From: Andrena cerasifolii
Lineage: Eukaryota > Arthropoda > Insecta > Hymenoptera > Andrenidae
DNA length: 64,000 bases
Direction: 5' to 3'
Assembly (NCBI RefSeq): GCF_050908995.1
Contig: NC_135131.1
Coordinates: 10,620,001 to 10,684,000, forward strand
The first letter of the stretch is position 1; the number at the start of each line of letters is the position of its first letter. Positions 1-12,500 of the stretch are shown one piece after another. The notes beneath the pieces were generated by a model. It was not told where the DNA came from, did no database searches, and saw only the letters and a list, made by a program, of their open reading frames with translations. The position numbers and the translations under genes were made by a program.

Positions 1-459
1 ACGATAGTGAGTGGCTACCAATCGTTCTCTATTTGCTGTGTCCGAAGTGGACCGTTGTTCGGTACTTGTTTGCCTTCGCTGTAACTTCCCTTCGAAGCTA
101 TCCCATTGATTATGCATCGCTGCCATTCGATTTCGCGTTATAACGATCGTCAAAAGTCACTCAGGCTGGTAACAACTTAAGTGAATGATTCAGAGTAACG
201 TTGAAGCCAAGGTATCGGTTCGTTAGCAGGCCGTCGATTTCATCTTGTGTCCGTTGAAACAGTCTTTTTGCGTTGTGCTGAAATCCGCGAGCGAAATTGC
301 TACCTGCTGGAAGCTACAAATTTCACGTTTACACTCCGATGTAAGTCAAAGCTCTCCTGCTAGCAGAAGATTGAATGTGAGCAGGCAGATTAAGAGGTTC
401 CTTCCACGTACCTGAATTCCACAGGCATCTAGAGATTATTAAGTTCTATACAGTATGGA
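1..459 (-). other. Downstream flank / 3' UTR of AdamTS-A
   Basis: No other coding region is visible. A donor-like CAG/GTACGT on the minus strand at 411-410 lies just after the stop codon, so the 3' UTR might be spliced. No polyadenylation hexamer is seen. Confidence 0.4.
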
Positions 460-549
460 CTAGGGTGGTAGAACGTCTAGTTTCAATCCAATCTTTGGAT
501 TACAAAAGCCACAGTAGCCTCCGCATTTCCCAGTAACATGCTGGTTGTT
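460..549 (-). CDS. AdamTS-A: AdamTS-A last coding exon: end of GON domain and stop
   Basis: HVTGKCGGYCGFCNPKIGL is the conserved Cys-rich tail of the GON domain, followed by a short end and TAG at 460-462. The exon is too short for a simple reading-frame search and was found by motif. The acceptor is either TAG at 551-550 (adding NNQ) or CAG at 542-541, both in phase 0. No AATAAA-like signal is visible on this strand down to position 1, so the 3' UTR probably runs out of the window. Confidence 0.87.
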   Translation of the reverse strand, partial: NNQHVTGKCGGYCGFCNPKIGLKLDVLPP

Positions 550-3500
550 CTACGGATGCATTTGAGCAAGGAAATTATTTTCTGCGATACTCTTTTTAAT
601 AGTATGAGATAAAAATCTTACAATATTGTCAATTTCCATCGAGGCTCCAGGTGTTCCTGTCCAAGTGACATCTGGTGACAATTTTAGTTGAGTACCGCTT
701 AAGTTAATACTAAAACGCCCTTGAGGGCAGTGTTCGCGGCTGTAGCAGTCGCCAGCCATGCCATACTTGACGCGCTTTGCACCCTTCGTCCACGAGAATG
801 TGTAATCATTCTCTGAAAGGCAGAACAAATCTCGTAAAGGAACTTCTATTTCAAAACACACTTGCAGCAAACCCAAGCAGCATCTCACCTAGAATATACA
901 GTTTAACTGGATCCATTCGTACCCTTCTGAACATTGTTTTACCAGAAATGGTCCCATAATCGGTAGCGCAACTGCAACTGTCGTTTCTCTGTCCGTTGTA
1001 GGGACAAGTTTGAGGGTTTATTAATCTGAAATAAACAGCTGGATAGTAAAACTTTGCACTGATATCTTTCATTTCGAGAACTGTCTACTTTAAAAATTAG
1101 GAACACTGTCCATTTTCACCGAAAATTCCATTCACACACATCTCAAAATAAGTTCCAATATTAGACTTTAATCTTAGGGTCTAGAATTATCTGTTTAAAA
1201 AATTATTAATAATATACAGGGTGTTCGGCAACAAGTGGAAATAAATTTAAGGGGTGATTCCAGACACCGTACTGAGACGAAAATCAAGAATAACGATATT
1301 GCGGTTGAGGCTTCGTTTGTTAGTTATAAGCGTTTAAAGATATGCCTGAAAGCAGGCAATCTGCGTGCACCGCTGCACGCGGGGCAAGTCGGGCGAGGGG
1401 TCGAGCAGTGGTACTCAAAGCACGTGTGGCCGATATTTGGGTCATATTTGATATATAGCGAGGGTTAAACAAAAATAGTAATAGTAGACTAGAAGAAGTC
1501 CTGAAATTTAGTGAATTTCTGATCTTGAGGTGAGCATCTTAAAACACTGACCTCTTGTCGTAGATTTCTGCATAATTCTCTCGAGACCCAGCTGGCAAGG
1601 TCAGATACTCCTTTGGCTCAGAGCTGGACATTCCATGGCAGTAAATGGACATTCTCCTTCCACCCACGACTAACATGTACTCGCTATCCTTAGTGGTTTT
1701 GAAGTATTTCTTAGCTTCGAGGCAAGACATTGGATAGCATTTTCTTTGGTTGCACTTTCGCTTTCGCTGCGGCTTAAATTCGATGGGGCAATTGACGCGG
1801 GCCGCTTTCTTACCAGACCTGTCGTGGCAGAACAGTCTTCGTGTCTGACGACCCTTTTGACCACAAGTGTGACTGCACTGAAATTCGGATTGTTTCCTCG
1901 TTAGTGACGACCATGGGGATGGAGATTCTGAGTTTTCTATGCGCATACCACTGTTTCAGTTGCGAAGCATAATAAAATCTTGCATCTGAGGTCAGCTCAA
2001 GTTTCGAAGAACATTCGAGTGCATATTTTCGTTTTTTCTCAATTCGATGAAACTTACCTTTTTCCACGGGCCAGCGGTCCAATAATACTTATCGTCGCAT
2101 TCTCGCAATTTACAAAATTGCTGAGAGGATGGCTTCTGGTCCATCGGGCAGTTGTCACTGGGTGTTGGATCTATCAATCCGTAACGATTAGTGCGATGGC
2201 AGGTCACTGTTCGACGTTGAATTCCTTCGCCACATTCTGCCGAACACTTGAAACAAAGATACCCCTTTTTCGTTGCAATTCTTAATTGATAATGTAATGA
2301 TGAAAGGATAGCCACGAAACTGGCATGCTTTCTACTTGATTTTTTTCTTCATTTCGGCCATTCCACGAGAAATGGATCACTTTTTGAGTTCGGTGAGAGG
2401 TATTTCGGTGGAATTGAGATATGATGTAGGCCACGCGAAATTAGGGGGTTCGAGTCATCATTTTTCAGGTTTCGAATTTGTTTATAAGGTGTAGACAGTT
2501 GAAATTTGCAATTTTTGCTAATGGAGTGCACCGTGATGTTTAGCAACTCGTTGCGAAGTGAATTTTAAAGCGATCATCGTAGACAATGTCTTATTTTGTA
2601 GAGGAGGCTTCAAAGAATCTGATTAAATTTTTTTTATGACCACAATTTTGGAACTATATTTAAAAAAGAAGAACTTGTTTGTGATTTTTATATGTTAAAA
2701 ATGATTCTTCAGTAGAGAAACAAATTCTTGATGAAAATAAAAGAAGAACGAACTTTGTGTGATTACTAGTTTCGAAGATAAAAATTAATTTGTAAACCGT
2801 TTTCGCGAAATTTGGAAAACTTGTAACTTTGATGGTTTATAGTTTTTATAGAAATTCGAAACAAGCAAAATGATGACTTAAACCCCCCTTAATTTCACGT
2901 GGACTACATAAGTTTCATCCAAATCCTTGATATCGAGTACAAAGAACAAAAAATGATCGATCTTGCGCGAAGTGACTCTTTCCATCTTTTATTAAAATGA
3001 TAAAAAAAATTACGCACTAAAAGAATATTGTTAAACTCTAGTAATACATATTTTATGACGTGATAATTTAAACGCGTGATAGGCAGTAAGTACATAATAG
3101 TGATGAAATTAATATTTATACATTATGTATGAAAGTTTATATAATGTATTGATACGCATTATTCTTCGTATGCAGAAAGCATAAAAATAAATAAAATAAA
3201 ATAAAAATGAACATAATAAATCCATGCCCATGCACCATTCATAAATAAATAACATATACATATATATAAAAAAAAGTCAAAATATGCTTCTATGGAAGCT
3301 GTAGTAAAATACAACATTCAGAATGCAATTTCATCGAAAAATCGGTGAGTTTAGAAAACGGGAGTAATTAGCACTGCGATGAACGATCGAGTTATTTGAT
3401 TGCAATTTCTTTTGTGTCATGCATGTTGATAACTTCCACGTGCTGCATGACAGGTACTATTGCAAGAAGAGAATTATGCAACTGATATGCACATTTGAAT

Positions 3501-6500
3501 GTGTGCAGGCGAATCGAGCAGAGTGACACAGAGTTATTAATGTTAATAGGATGAATTATCGAGATGTATTCGCCACACGTAATTTGATGGAATACAAAAT
3601 TCTCTGTGTATAATCAAATGTCTCACAGAATTTCTGTACATCTAATATTCAGGAGCGTCCCGAATTAAAACATGTCCACGATGAGAAGGAACATCCGAAG
3701 AACACTGATAATATTAAACACATGTTAAGGGATGTAGAATTTGGGTCAGTATGTTCTACGAATTAATAGTAAAATTCTACGATATGAGAAACATACAAAG
3801 ATCCTTTGACGATCAAAGTTGGCCTAATAATGCGAGTAAAAGAGAGCACTGACGTGGAACTCACGCTTGCGAGTTCACTCGCAGATAGTCACAGTGTTTT
3901 ACAATGAAAATTAGAAATGTTTCTGTGACCAGTGATTCGAACAAACTTTGATCGTTTTGTATACTGCACCCTCAAACCACACACTGAAATACGACTCCCC
4001 AATGAATTTCTTTCCAAACAATTCCCAAGTAGAGCATACAAAAATCAAGCTTATGGATGAATTCCACAAAAAAAAAAAACATAATACTGTTCAATAAAAA
4101 TTCTTGAAGAAAGAACAGTTTTTATATCCTCGTAAAAAAATATATGAGATTAATGAAAATTCTAAAAGTCCTCCAAGAGTTCATTTCCTGCATATTGCAA
4201 CAACTTTTGATGCAGGCAGTTAGATTTGTACCAATTTTTCACTCAAAAAGTACTTTTGTACTAATTTTCAATTAAATGGCACTTCTGTTCCAATTAATCG
4301 TACAAAAGGCATTTTTGTACCAAAAGTTTAGTGCCCTGTTAATCGAACCCCACTTTGCTAGTCTTTCTACTCGAATCTAGAACCTACAGTGATTTTTCTA
4401 ACTCAGAATGAAAGGTGAATCCATCGATAAGCCCGACGACGGGGTGAAACCAAGACAATTCAGGGAATCTGCGTTGAAATGAAGAAGAGGCAGGCGATGA
4501 AATAAAACATGATCGATAGGTCTTAATGGCCTTCATTCACCCTAATGAAGGTACCTCAGACCAAGCGTCTTCCTGCCAAATATAGTCACAGGCAATGCGT
4601 CGACAGGGTCTCTGCGATCTTGGCTTGGCCAAGCCAAGCCTTGAGCATTGCTCATCCTTAACAGTCATTTCCGGTCCGTGGTTTCCTCTCCTCATAGTGC
4701 ATTCCACCCTTCGCCTCTGCAGTCCACTACCGCACGATTTTGAGCACTGTAAAATATTTTCGTTCGATCCAGACTGCGACAGATGGCAACTTCCGAACTC
4801 CCCTCGATTTACCTCGTCATACTTCATCTAATCACGTTTTACGTATCAAATATGAATATAATTTCTCTAGGATAATTAAAGCCCCTTTAGAGCAAGTTGC
4901 TCGACGAAGAAAAGGCTGAAATTTTGCGAAGTTGATATTTTTTTTGTACCCAATGACCTAGCTTCTTATGGGATTATTTGTCAAATATTTACCACCCTTC
5001 GCGTCAATTTGGGGATTAAAGTTCTTTTCTGGTACCATTATTATATTTATAGTTTACTGGGGACTGTGCTTACTGTCTTGTTAAGTACTGCGCTGTTGAA
5101 TTTCTACTGTTATATCGAATTAGCTTTAAGTTGTTATTAGTGCCTGAATCGTCACGCAGAACGATAAAAAGGGGGTAATAATCTCCGGGGTGAGTTGTTT
5201 GCATGCTATTGTACGCACCATATAAAACAACTTCAAACAACGATGAGATTAGACTCACAACATCAATAGAAGTAACACGAAGTGAAGGAAACCATAATCA
5301 CATTACCTTTGAGGAGTACGATAAAGAATCTCACTCTTTATCATACTTTTATCAGCTATACTACGTAGATACAGTAGAAAGACACATTTTTTATTGTCAC
5401 TTTACGGTCTTACTAATAATTTTATGCTGGATAAAAATCGTAGGCGGAATAATTTCATTTGATATCTTAATTTCAATCCATGTCTTCAATTATGGTTTAG
5501 CAATTTTGAAAATACAAGTATCGTCGATTCCAATTGACTTGCACTTGGATAAAAAACGGAAGCGACAGATAAGGGATTGCGAAGAAAAACAATACTTACG
5601 GCAGTCCAGTTAGAGACTTTCCACTTTCGGAAAATGTTCGTTTGCAATCGATTCTTCCCAGCCGTGGGCCCAGTGCGGCAGGCTCCCTTGCGGCACATCT
5701 TCACCACCTCCGGTTTCTCACTGTCGTGGCAATGGTCGTCGAGCAAAATGTCGCCCTGTGGACTCTGACAGCGCACTTGTCGATGCTGGAATCCCGTGTC
5801 ACATTCTACGTCGCACTAAATTAACAAATCCATCAGTTTATATTAAGTCAATAGAAATTGGTGGACAGAAGTGACGTCACAGAATACCAGTTTCTTCGAA
5901 GCAATCAACATTTCTTCGCTTGGATTTCAGAAGTATTCAATACTATTAAGTGCAATAAATGATGCTTTTTTAGCAGTTTGCATTTTAAAGTAATTCACCG
6001 AGACTATTGTTAATTTATTATGGCACCTAGTGCTGGCTTCGCTAGTACCAGGTGACAAGAAGTGAACTTATTCCTGTTTGTAAAGCATTTGATTTTTCAC
6101 CTGACTCCAATCACCAGTATTCCACATTGGGCATTGATGGCGATTGCAGGCTATCATATTAGACGGTTGCTTCTTTCTGTCGCAATAGTCGTCGGGAGCA
6201 ATGGTGCCTGTCTCGATGGACACGCACTTCACTACGGTGTACATGTAGCCTTCGATGCACGGCTTAGAACACTGGAGGGAAAATACGTAATTGTGAGATT
6301 CGTTAATTTATCGTAATACAATTGCTTGATAAATTACCAACCTCTTTGTAAGATCCCACTTGCCATTGATATCCAGAACGGAAGGTGATGTCACCGACTT
6401 CGTTATCCTGCTGAGAAAGATCCTCTTGGGGTGGGTCAGAGGAATACTTAATTGGCGTTACGTTGACCTGCAATGCCATTTTCTATGTAGTCAATACTAT

Positions 6501-9500
6501 TTCATAAATTAATTTCAATGAAAAATGGAACTGATGGGAACATAAGTTGCACTTGAAGAGAAACTGAGGAATAAATAATTAACACACCACTGTGGGGCAA
6601 GGTTTCAGCGTGCAAACGGCGACGTCCTCTGGTTTGTCAGATAGGGGACATTTATTGCTGATCGTTCCATCAGAACTGTGGCAGATCACTTTCCTTCTCT
6701 TCGTCCCTTCGCCACAAGTGGCCGAACACTGTGGACAGAGCAAGTTTTTATTCCAACGTTTCTGCCTCTTACAAAATTGCATTATATTAAGGGGATAGTT
6801 CTGCAACAGACCGGACTCCAGTCAGCCGCCTGCCATTGCTCACAGGGCCCAGCGCTGCAGACCTCGATGACTCCAGGAGGAGTTTCACCGCAATCGCTGT
6901 CTGGCACAATGCGATTGTCCACGTGGCATAGATACTGTTGCCGTCTTTTGCCCACGCCACACGATACCGAACACTATAATCGCAGAGAATTATACCAATC
7001 AGAAGATGGGCACAGCACGGGCAAGATGCCTGCTAATTATTAAACAGTTTCCGTGAATGTACTCATTTAACAATTGGAACGGAGACAAGAGGCATCCGGC
7101 GAACACTTACAGCAGTCCATTTTCCGAAATCCCATTTGGGGCACGCGTCCAGGCTACACATCCGTTTCAAGTGCTTCTCCTGTCTAGCGCAACTGTCCTC
7201 AGGAACAGGTCTCCCGTTCGAGTTGACGCACATGGCCGTTCTATGCTGAACCCCGCCTCCACACGTGACACTGCAGCTGCCCCAGTCCCCGTAACTCCAG
7301 TGGGCATTCTCGCAGGGCCCCATGCAGGCTTTCTCCTCGCTGGGTCGCTGGAGGTGCGCGCAGGATCGCGAGGAAATTGGACGGGGCGGGTAGTCCGAGT
7401 TGAAGAGGATTTGCAGGCACCTCGAAGTTACTGTGCTAGTTCCGGGACCACAGTGGCTGGAGCACTCGGATACAGACGTGATTTGCCACCTGGAACAGTA
7501 GTTGGCTGATTAATGAGAGGATTCCTCCACTTGTTAAAGTCTTCAGAGCTGAGAATATAGGGCTAAGGCTTCCAGGGCACCAAAGGGGTTAATAGAAACC
7601 CCATCGTGACTCAATGGTTGAGGGAAACCAATGTAGAAATAGATTTTGTAACTTCTGTGTTTCGTAAGCCACGGAAAATAGTCCTCAGGCGATGGGACTC
7701 GAACCCGCGGTCTTGCTGATCCTCCGCTTGCTGGCCAAGCGCCTAATCAACTCCAGCGACGCGGATCCTCCGAGGAGTCTCGTACTCCGGGCTGTCTCTT
7801 ATGGGAGTTCCTGACCCCACACGAGTGATTCGATGATATGCACACTTACTTGAGAGTGCAGTGGCTGTTGCAGATTTGGCTTTCCTCTCGTAGCTTCTCC
7901 TCTTCGATGCAATAGTCGTCGGAGACGACGTCCTTGTGCTCTGTGCTCCTGCACTCAGCTTTACGGTACTTCATCCCTTGGCACGTGTGGCTGCACTCGG
8001 ACCAGTTGCTTAGGATCCACGTGTAACTGTTCAGGATCTTCTTCGGCACCGTGTACTCGTAAGTTATTTGGGGAGGGTATACGTTTAGTACCGACAGTAC
8101 CTGAAATATCGGGCCCCATTTTGGTTAAATCGTTTGAATTTTTGCTGGGAAATATTTCGCATGGTGTAACTTTGATGACATAATTAATTGGATCATCCGG
8201 TACCTACCTCCAAAATTAAGTCAGTCCCGATTGGTCTGGAGCTGTTCAGACGCTCCACGACTAACTCAGACCCACTGTACTCGATAGTGACACCAGACCG
8301 CACTATCACCTTGTGGTGCATCACCATAAAGTGGCCATTCAGTATGTACTCTCCGCCCTCTCCGAGTCTCAGAGCTGTATAAAATCATCGCTGTAGCTTT
8401 CGATCATTTCATTCAGCCGATTAGTAGCAGTTTGACACTATCGTCTTGTCAGTTCTTCATTTGTCAGTTGGTCGAATAATGTAATAGAATATTGTAGCAA
8501 CGCTGGCGGAATTTTGTATACAATTGCTACTGAATGTTAAACCCTGCTGTTTTAATTATTTTAAACACTCCAACTCAGCTACACATTTAGCAAAATTTTT
8601 AAAGACGGTTTAAGTAGGTCTTCCATGTTAAATCTCGATTCATCTATCTCAACGCTTATCCGAGCAATGCGCCAACCTTGACCACATCTTCTATTTGCTA
8701 AATTGAGGAGCCGAAGCGTTAAATGACGTAAGTGCCAGAAGTGAAAACTTTCACGTATTTCCCTTAAAACCACAGCCATTTTGGTACTCACGACCTCAGC
8801 TCTATCCTGCCACAGCCTGACTAAAATAAATGATTCCATCATTTACAGTGTTTACCACCGTGTTCACCACGAACTTTACCTCCTTTTCCACTGAAAGAAT
8901 CACTTTTGACGTCTTTGGCACTTACATCGTTTACCATTTCAACTCCTCGATTAAGGGAGAACCGTACCAAGGTAGTTGCTGTCGTCGTGGGACTCCATCC
9001 AGCCGTGTTGCCTGATATCGATATAGCTGCTTCCAGCGGGGATCTTGGTCACTCTCGTGTAGCCATACTGCGTCGAGTTGTAGGAACCCCTGATCCTCTG
9101 GCAGGTAGAATTATCGCCCCTGCAGACGCCGCAAGTGTCGAGTTCCGCCGTCGACTTCAGTACGTGGTCGCATCCCGCTGGCTTGCACTGGCCGTTGACG
9201 CATATGTGAAAGGTGTCCGGTCCACATGCCGTTCCATCGACCACCTTGTCCTCCAGCATGTAATACTGATTGCTTTCCACTTGGCAGTACAGCTTGCAAC
9301 GGTCCTCCGGCAGTACTGTAACAAAATCATCCAAGTTTCCTCTCATGGTGATCACAACACCCTCTATGGATGTCGTTTGATTCTACTTCGAGGAAGCACA
9401 CTCATGGAACAGTGGTTCCCAAAGTGACTACTCACTTCTGGTATATTTAGCGTGCCACTTGACGTCGTTGGTCAGATTCTGTATGTTCAGGTTGTTGTTA

Positions 9501-12500
9501 TCGAAGCGGGAGCACTGTTGTTCCCTGCAGAAGACGTCACAGGTTCAAGTAGATCATTAGAACCATTACAATTTTAAATAGCTAGGCAATTGTAGGTAAG
9601 ACGCGAAATCAGGTGTATAAGACCTAGCGCATACTATCGACTTCCTGTGAATCGACAGCTTAACCAAAATAGCGAAGCTGATAGTGGACCACTTCTTGAC
9701 GAAACAGTCGAGCAACCATCAATCGACAGTGCGATATCCACAGGGCGAAAGCTAAGCTGTCGATCAACACAGTAATGTCTCCTTGTCTTTCCTTAAGGAG
9801 GAAATAAGAACCTTTCTATTCAATTATTGCTGCACTAAACTGTCTTCTATTCAGTGGCGGATTTAAGGAAAAAGGACGTTCTGGGATATGCTGCATTAAT
9901 ACCAGAAAAGAGAAATGAATCTGGTGTCAGGATAAAGTCATAATTGTTTTGGGCCTTAGAGGGGCCCAGGCGGCAACTGCTCATCGGCCGCCCGTTAAAT
10001 CCGCCGCTGCTTCTATTTAGCTAAAGAGTTTCGTACATGGAGGAATCGAGGATGGAGCATTTGGGTTTTGCCAGTACCTGAAATCTGTACTTCCCGGTGG
10101 GCACTCCCTAGTCCCACAGCTGCGGTATTTCACTCGATCGCCGACGCAGTAATGTCCCCCGTTCTGTGGGGGAGGGCTGTCGCACTCGCGGTACTTCTTC
10201 TTAATACCGCCGCCGCAGGTTCGCGAGCACTCGCCATAGCGTCCCCATTCGCCCCACTGGCCGTCGACCGGCTCGAGATTCCTGCGGGAGACGCACTCGC
10301 CGCGATGGCACCATTTGCCCACACCGCAAGCGGTTCCGTCGGCCCACGGCATGTGCTGGGTATGACACTGATCATGATGATCCCACTTCGGTGCGGTGCA
10401 CCACAATCTCCTGCACACTGCCTGGCCGATAACCAACCAACCGCTCAGTTTATCTCAATTCTTAAGCAGTATCATTCGGTATGCACTTTTCGTCGCAATC
10501 GTTCACGTAGTATCTTTCATGCCCCTTAAGTTAATTAATGAAATTCAATCTTAACCCTTTGGGTGCTGGCAACCGGAACGCTCAGCGTGCGTCGCGTGCG
10601 GGGCTCCTCAATTAGAATGTCTTAAGCATAGCCGCTGAACGCCTACGGGGCGTTCTCCGCACCAACGAATGCGTGTACTCGGTCGCAGCATCCAAAGGGT
10701 TAATTCAATTAACTACCCGTCCGGAACTGGCAATTTCAAGATTTAAGAGCCGCTAGACTTGGTCTGTGGCACGAAAGTAGACAACTTTTTCAGTCAATCG
10801 TGGAGATGTTAGTGCACTAAAACATAGGGAAACTTTTAGGAAGATCTAATACACTTGTGATTCAACTCAGACACTCTGCTACATGTTACATAAATATCAC
10901 ACTCCTGTGTTAAATTTCTGGAACAGTGTAATGGAGAAATTCAGAGCTTCTTGAAAGAAGTGATCCTCCTAAATCATCCTTGGCTTGGAATCAAATTTAT
11001 CCCACTTGAAATTATTGCAGATGACGCTTCAGTTCGTATTTTCAGACAAGTAAAAGGTACACTTGTATCTTGCTTATAAATTCGAAATACGTTGACACAG
11101 GTTGCCTATTTTTATTTCTCGGTTAGGGAAGCCCCCGTATATTTGTATGAAAAATGCGTGACTTACCATCACTGACCATGTGGGAGCAGATCCTGGACCC
11201 CCGCCCGAACACGAGCTCGCATTGCCTGTTCTCCGAGTAGTCCTCGCCAGGAAGTCTGCTCACGTCCTCCCTCTCCATTATTTTAGCAGGCTCGTCGAGC
11301 AAGCAGTTGCCGTAGCCGGCCCTGGAACAAATTTCGACAGGCTTGAGGATCGTTCTGGCCGGGAACCGACGGCCACGTATCATCGGCGACCAAACTTTTG
11401 TCAGAAACAAATGGGACCCGGTGCGTGCAGGCCATTTAGAATCCAGCGGAACCGGATTCCTAAGCGAGGAGCCGTCCACGAGTTCCTCTGGCATCGCAGA
11501 AAAACTCGCTGCACCGCCCCTTCCGATCCTACTGAATCGACGAAGTGAGGACTGTTTCCTGGGGACCGAGTGGTCCCTTTGAAAAAGCCTTTTTACTTAG
11601 CGGTATACACGCGATCGAGCTCCGAATGATAAATCAGGGGGCAGTTGTCGATGCTCCGTTGGGTAATTCGGGGGATATCGTTGGAGCAAAAGGAAGAGTA
11701 GACCCTGAGGATGGTTTGTCTAAGAAGTACCATCTCTCCTTTTGGACTGGTAGCATTCTAGGAGCGTGAATTTAAAACTTCGTGGGTTAACAGAGAAGGA
11801 GTGTATTAAGATTTTTTTTCTTTAATATTCAACATAGGTCCTCTTTTAAACCTCTACACTTGGCAGAGCCGGTTTTGGAGATTTGGAGCCCCTAGGGCCT
11901 AGACTAACAAGCTTTTTCCGCCCTCTCTGTGAAAAATAGTGTAAGTTTGAACTTCAAACGATTCCCCTTGAATTCCTCCGATCATAGCTTCGTCTAGACA
12001 CACGCGGAGCATGCTAAAATCTTAAGTAGGTACTGGAAACAGTTGTCTACTCGTCGAAACACAAAGCAGGCTTCCCTCGTTGATAGAAGAGAGGAATTGA
12101 TTCAAACAAACTTGGCCCGAGTTAAGAGAGGTTCGACTCGCGTGTCAGTCAGCGTTTAGGCCCGATGGAAACGCTGAGTCGAGGCACGTGTAAAGGGCTT
12201 AACGAAGAAAAAGTAAATCCTAACGAGACAGACGAGATATGTCCGATGCTGAACGCGAAGACAGGGGTCAATTTGTCAGTGCGACGCTTTTGAAAATGGG
12301 CCGGGCACGCGAAGCCGTCGATTATTATTGGCCTGCCGAGGTAATAGCTGACTCACTCTAGGAACTCGGTGACGTAGTGCCTGGAGCATTTCGACCATTC
12401 CCAGGGGAAGGTGTTGTCGTCCAGCATCCTGGACATGATGTTGTGCACGCCTGAGCCGTTTCTGTACCCTGCGCACTTTGTGTCGTCGTCGTGGGGCATG

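Noticed and set aside
5203..5613. 136-codon plus-strand frame
   Set aside because: Ends in the antisense of the TSR 8 exon, no domain, AT-driven composition.
7057..7509. 150-codon plus-strand frame
   Set aside because: Antisense of the exon coding for TSRs 3 and 4, whose motifs are certain.
7690..7760. Functional tRNA gene
   Set aside because: A good B box is present, but I cannot pair an acceptor stem and the A-box region is diverged; SINE head fits better.
8906..9427. 173-codon plus-strand frame
   Set aside because: Antisense of the cysteine-rich/spacer exon.
10068..10529. 153-codon plus-strand frame
   Set aside because: Antisense of the disintegrin/TSR 1 exon.
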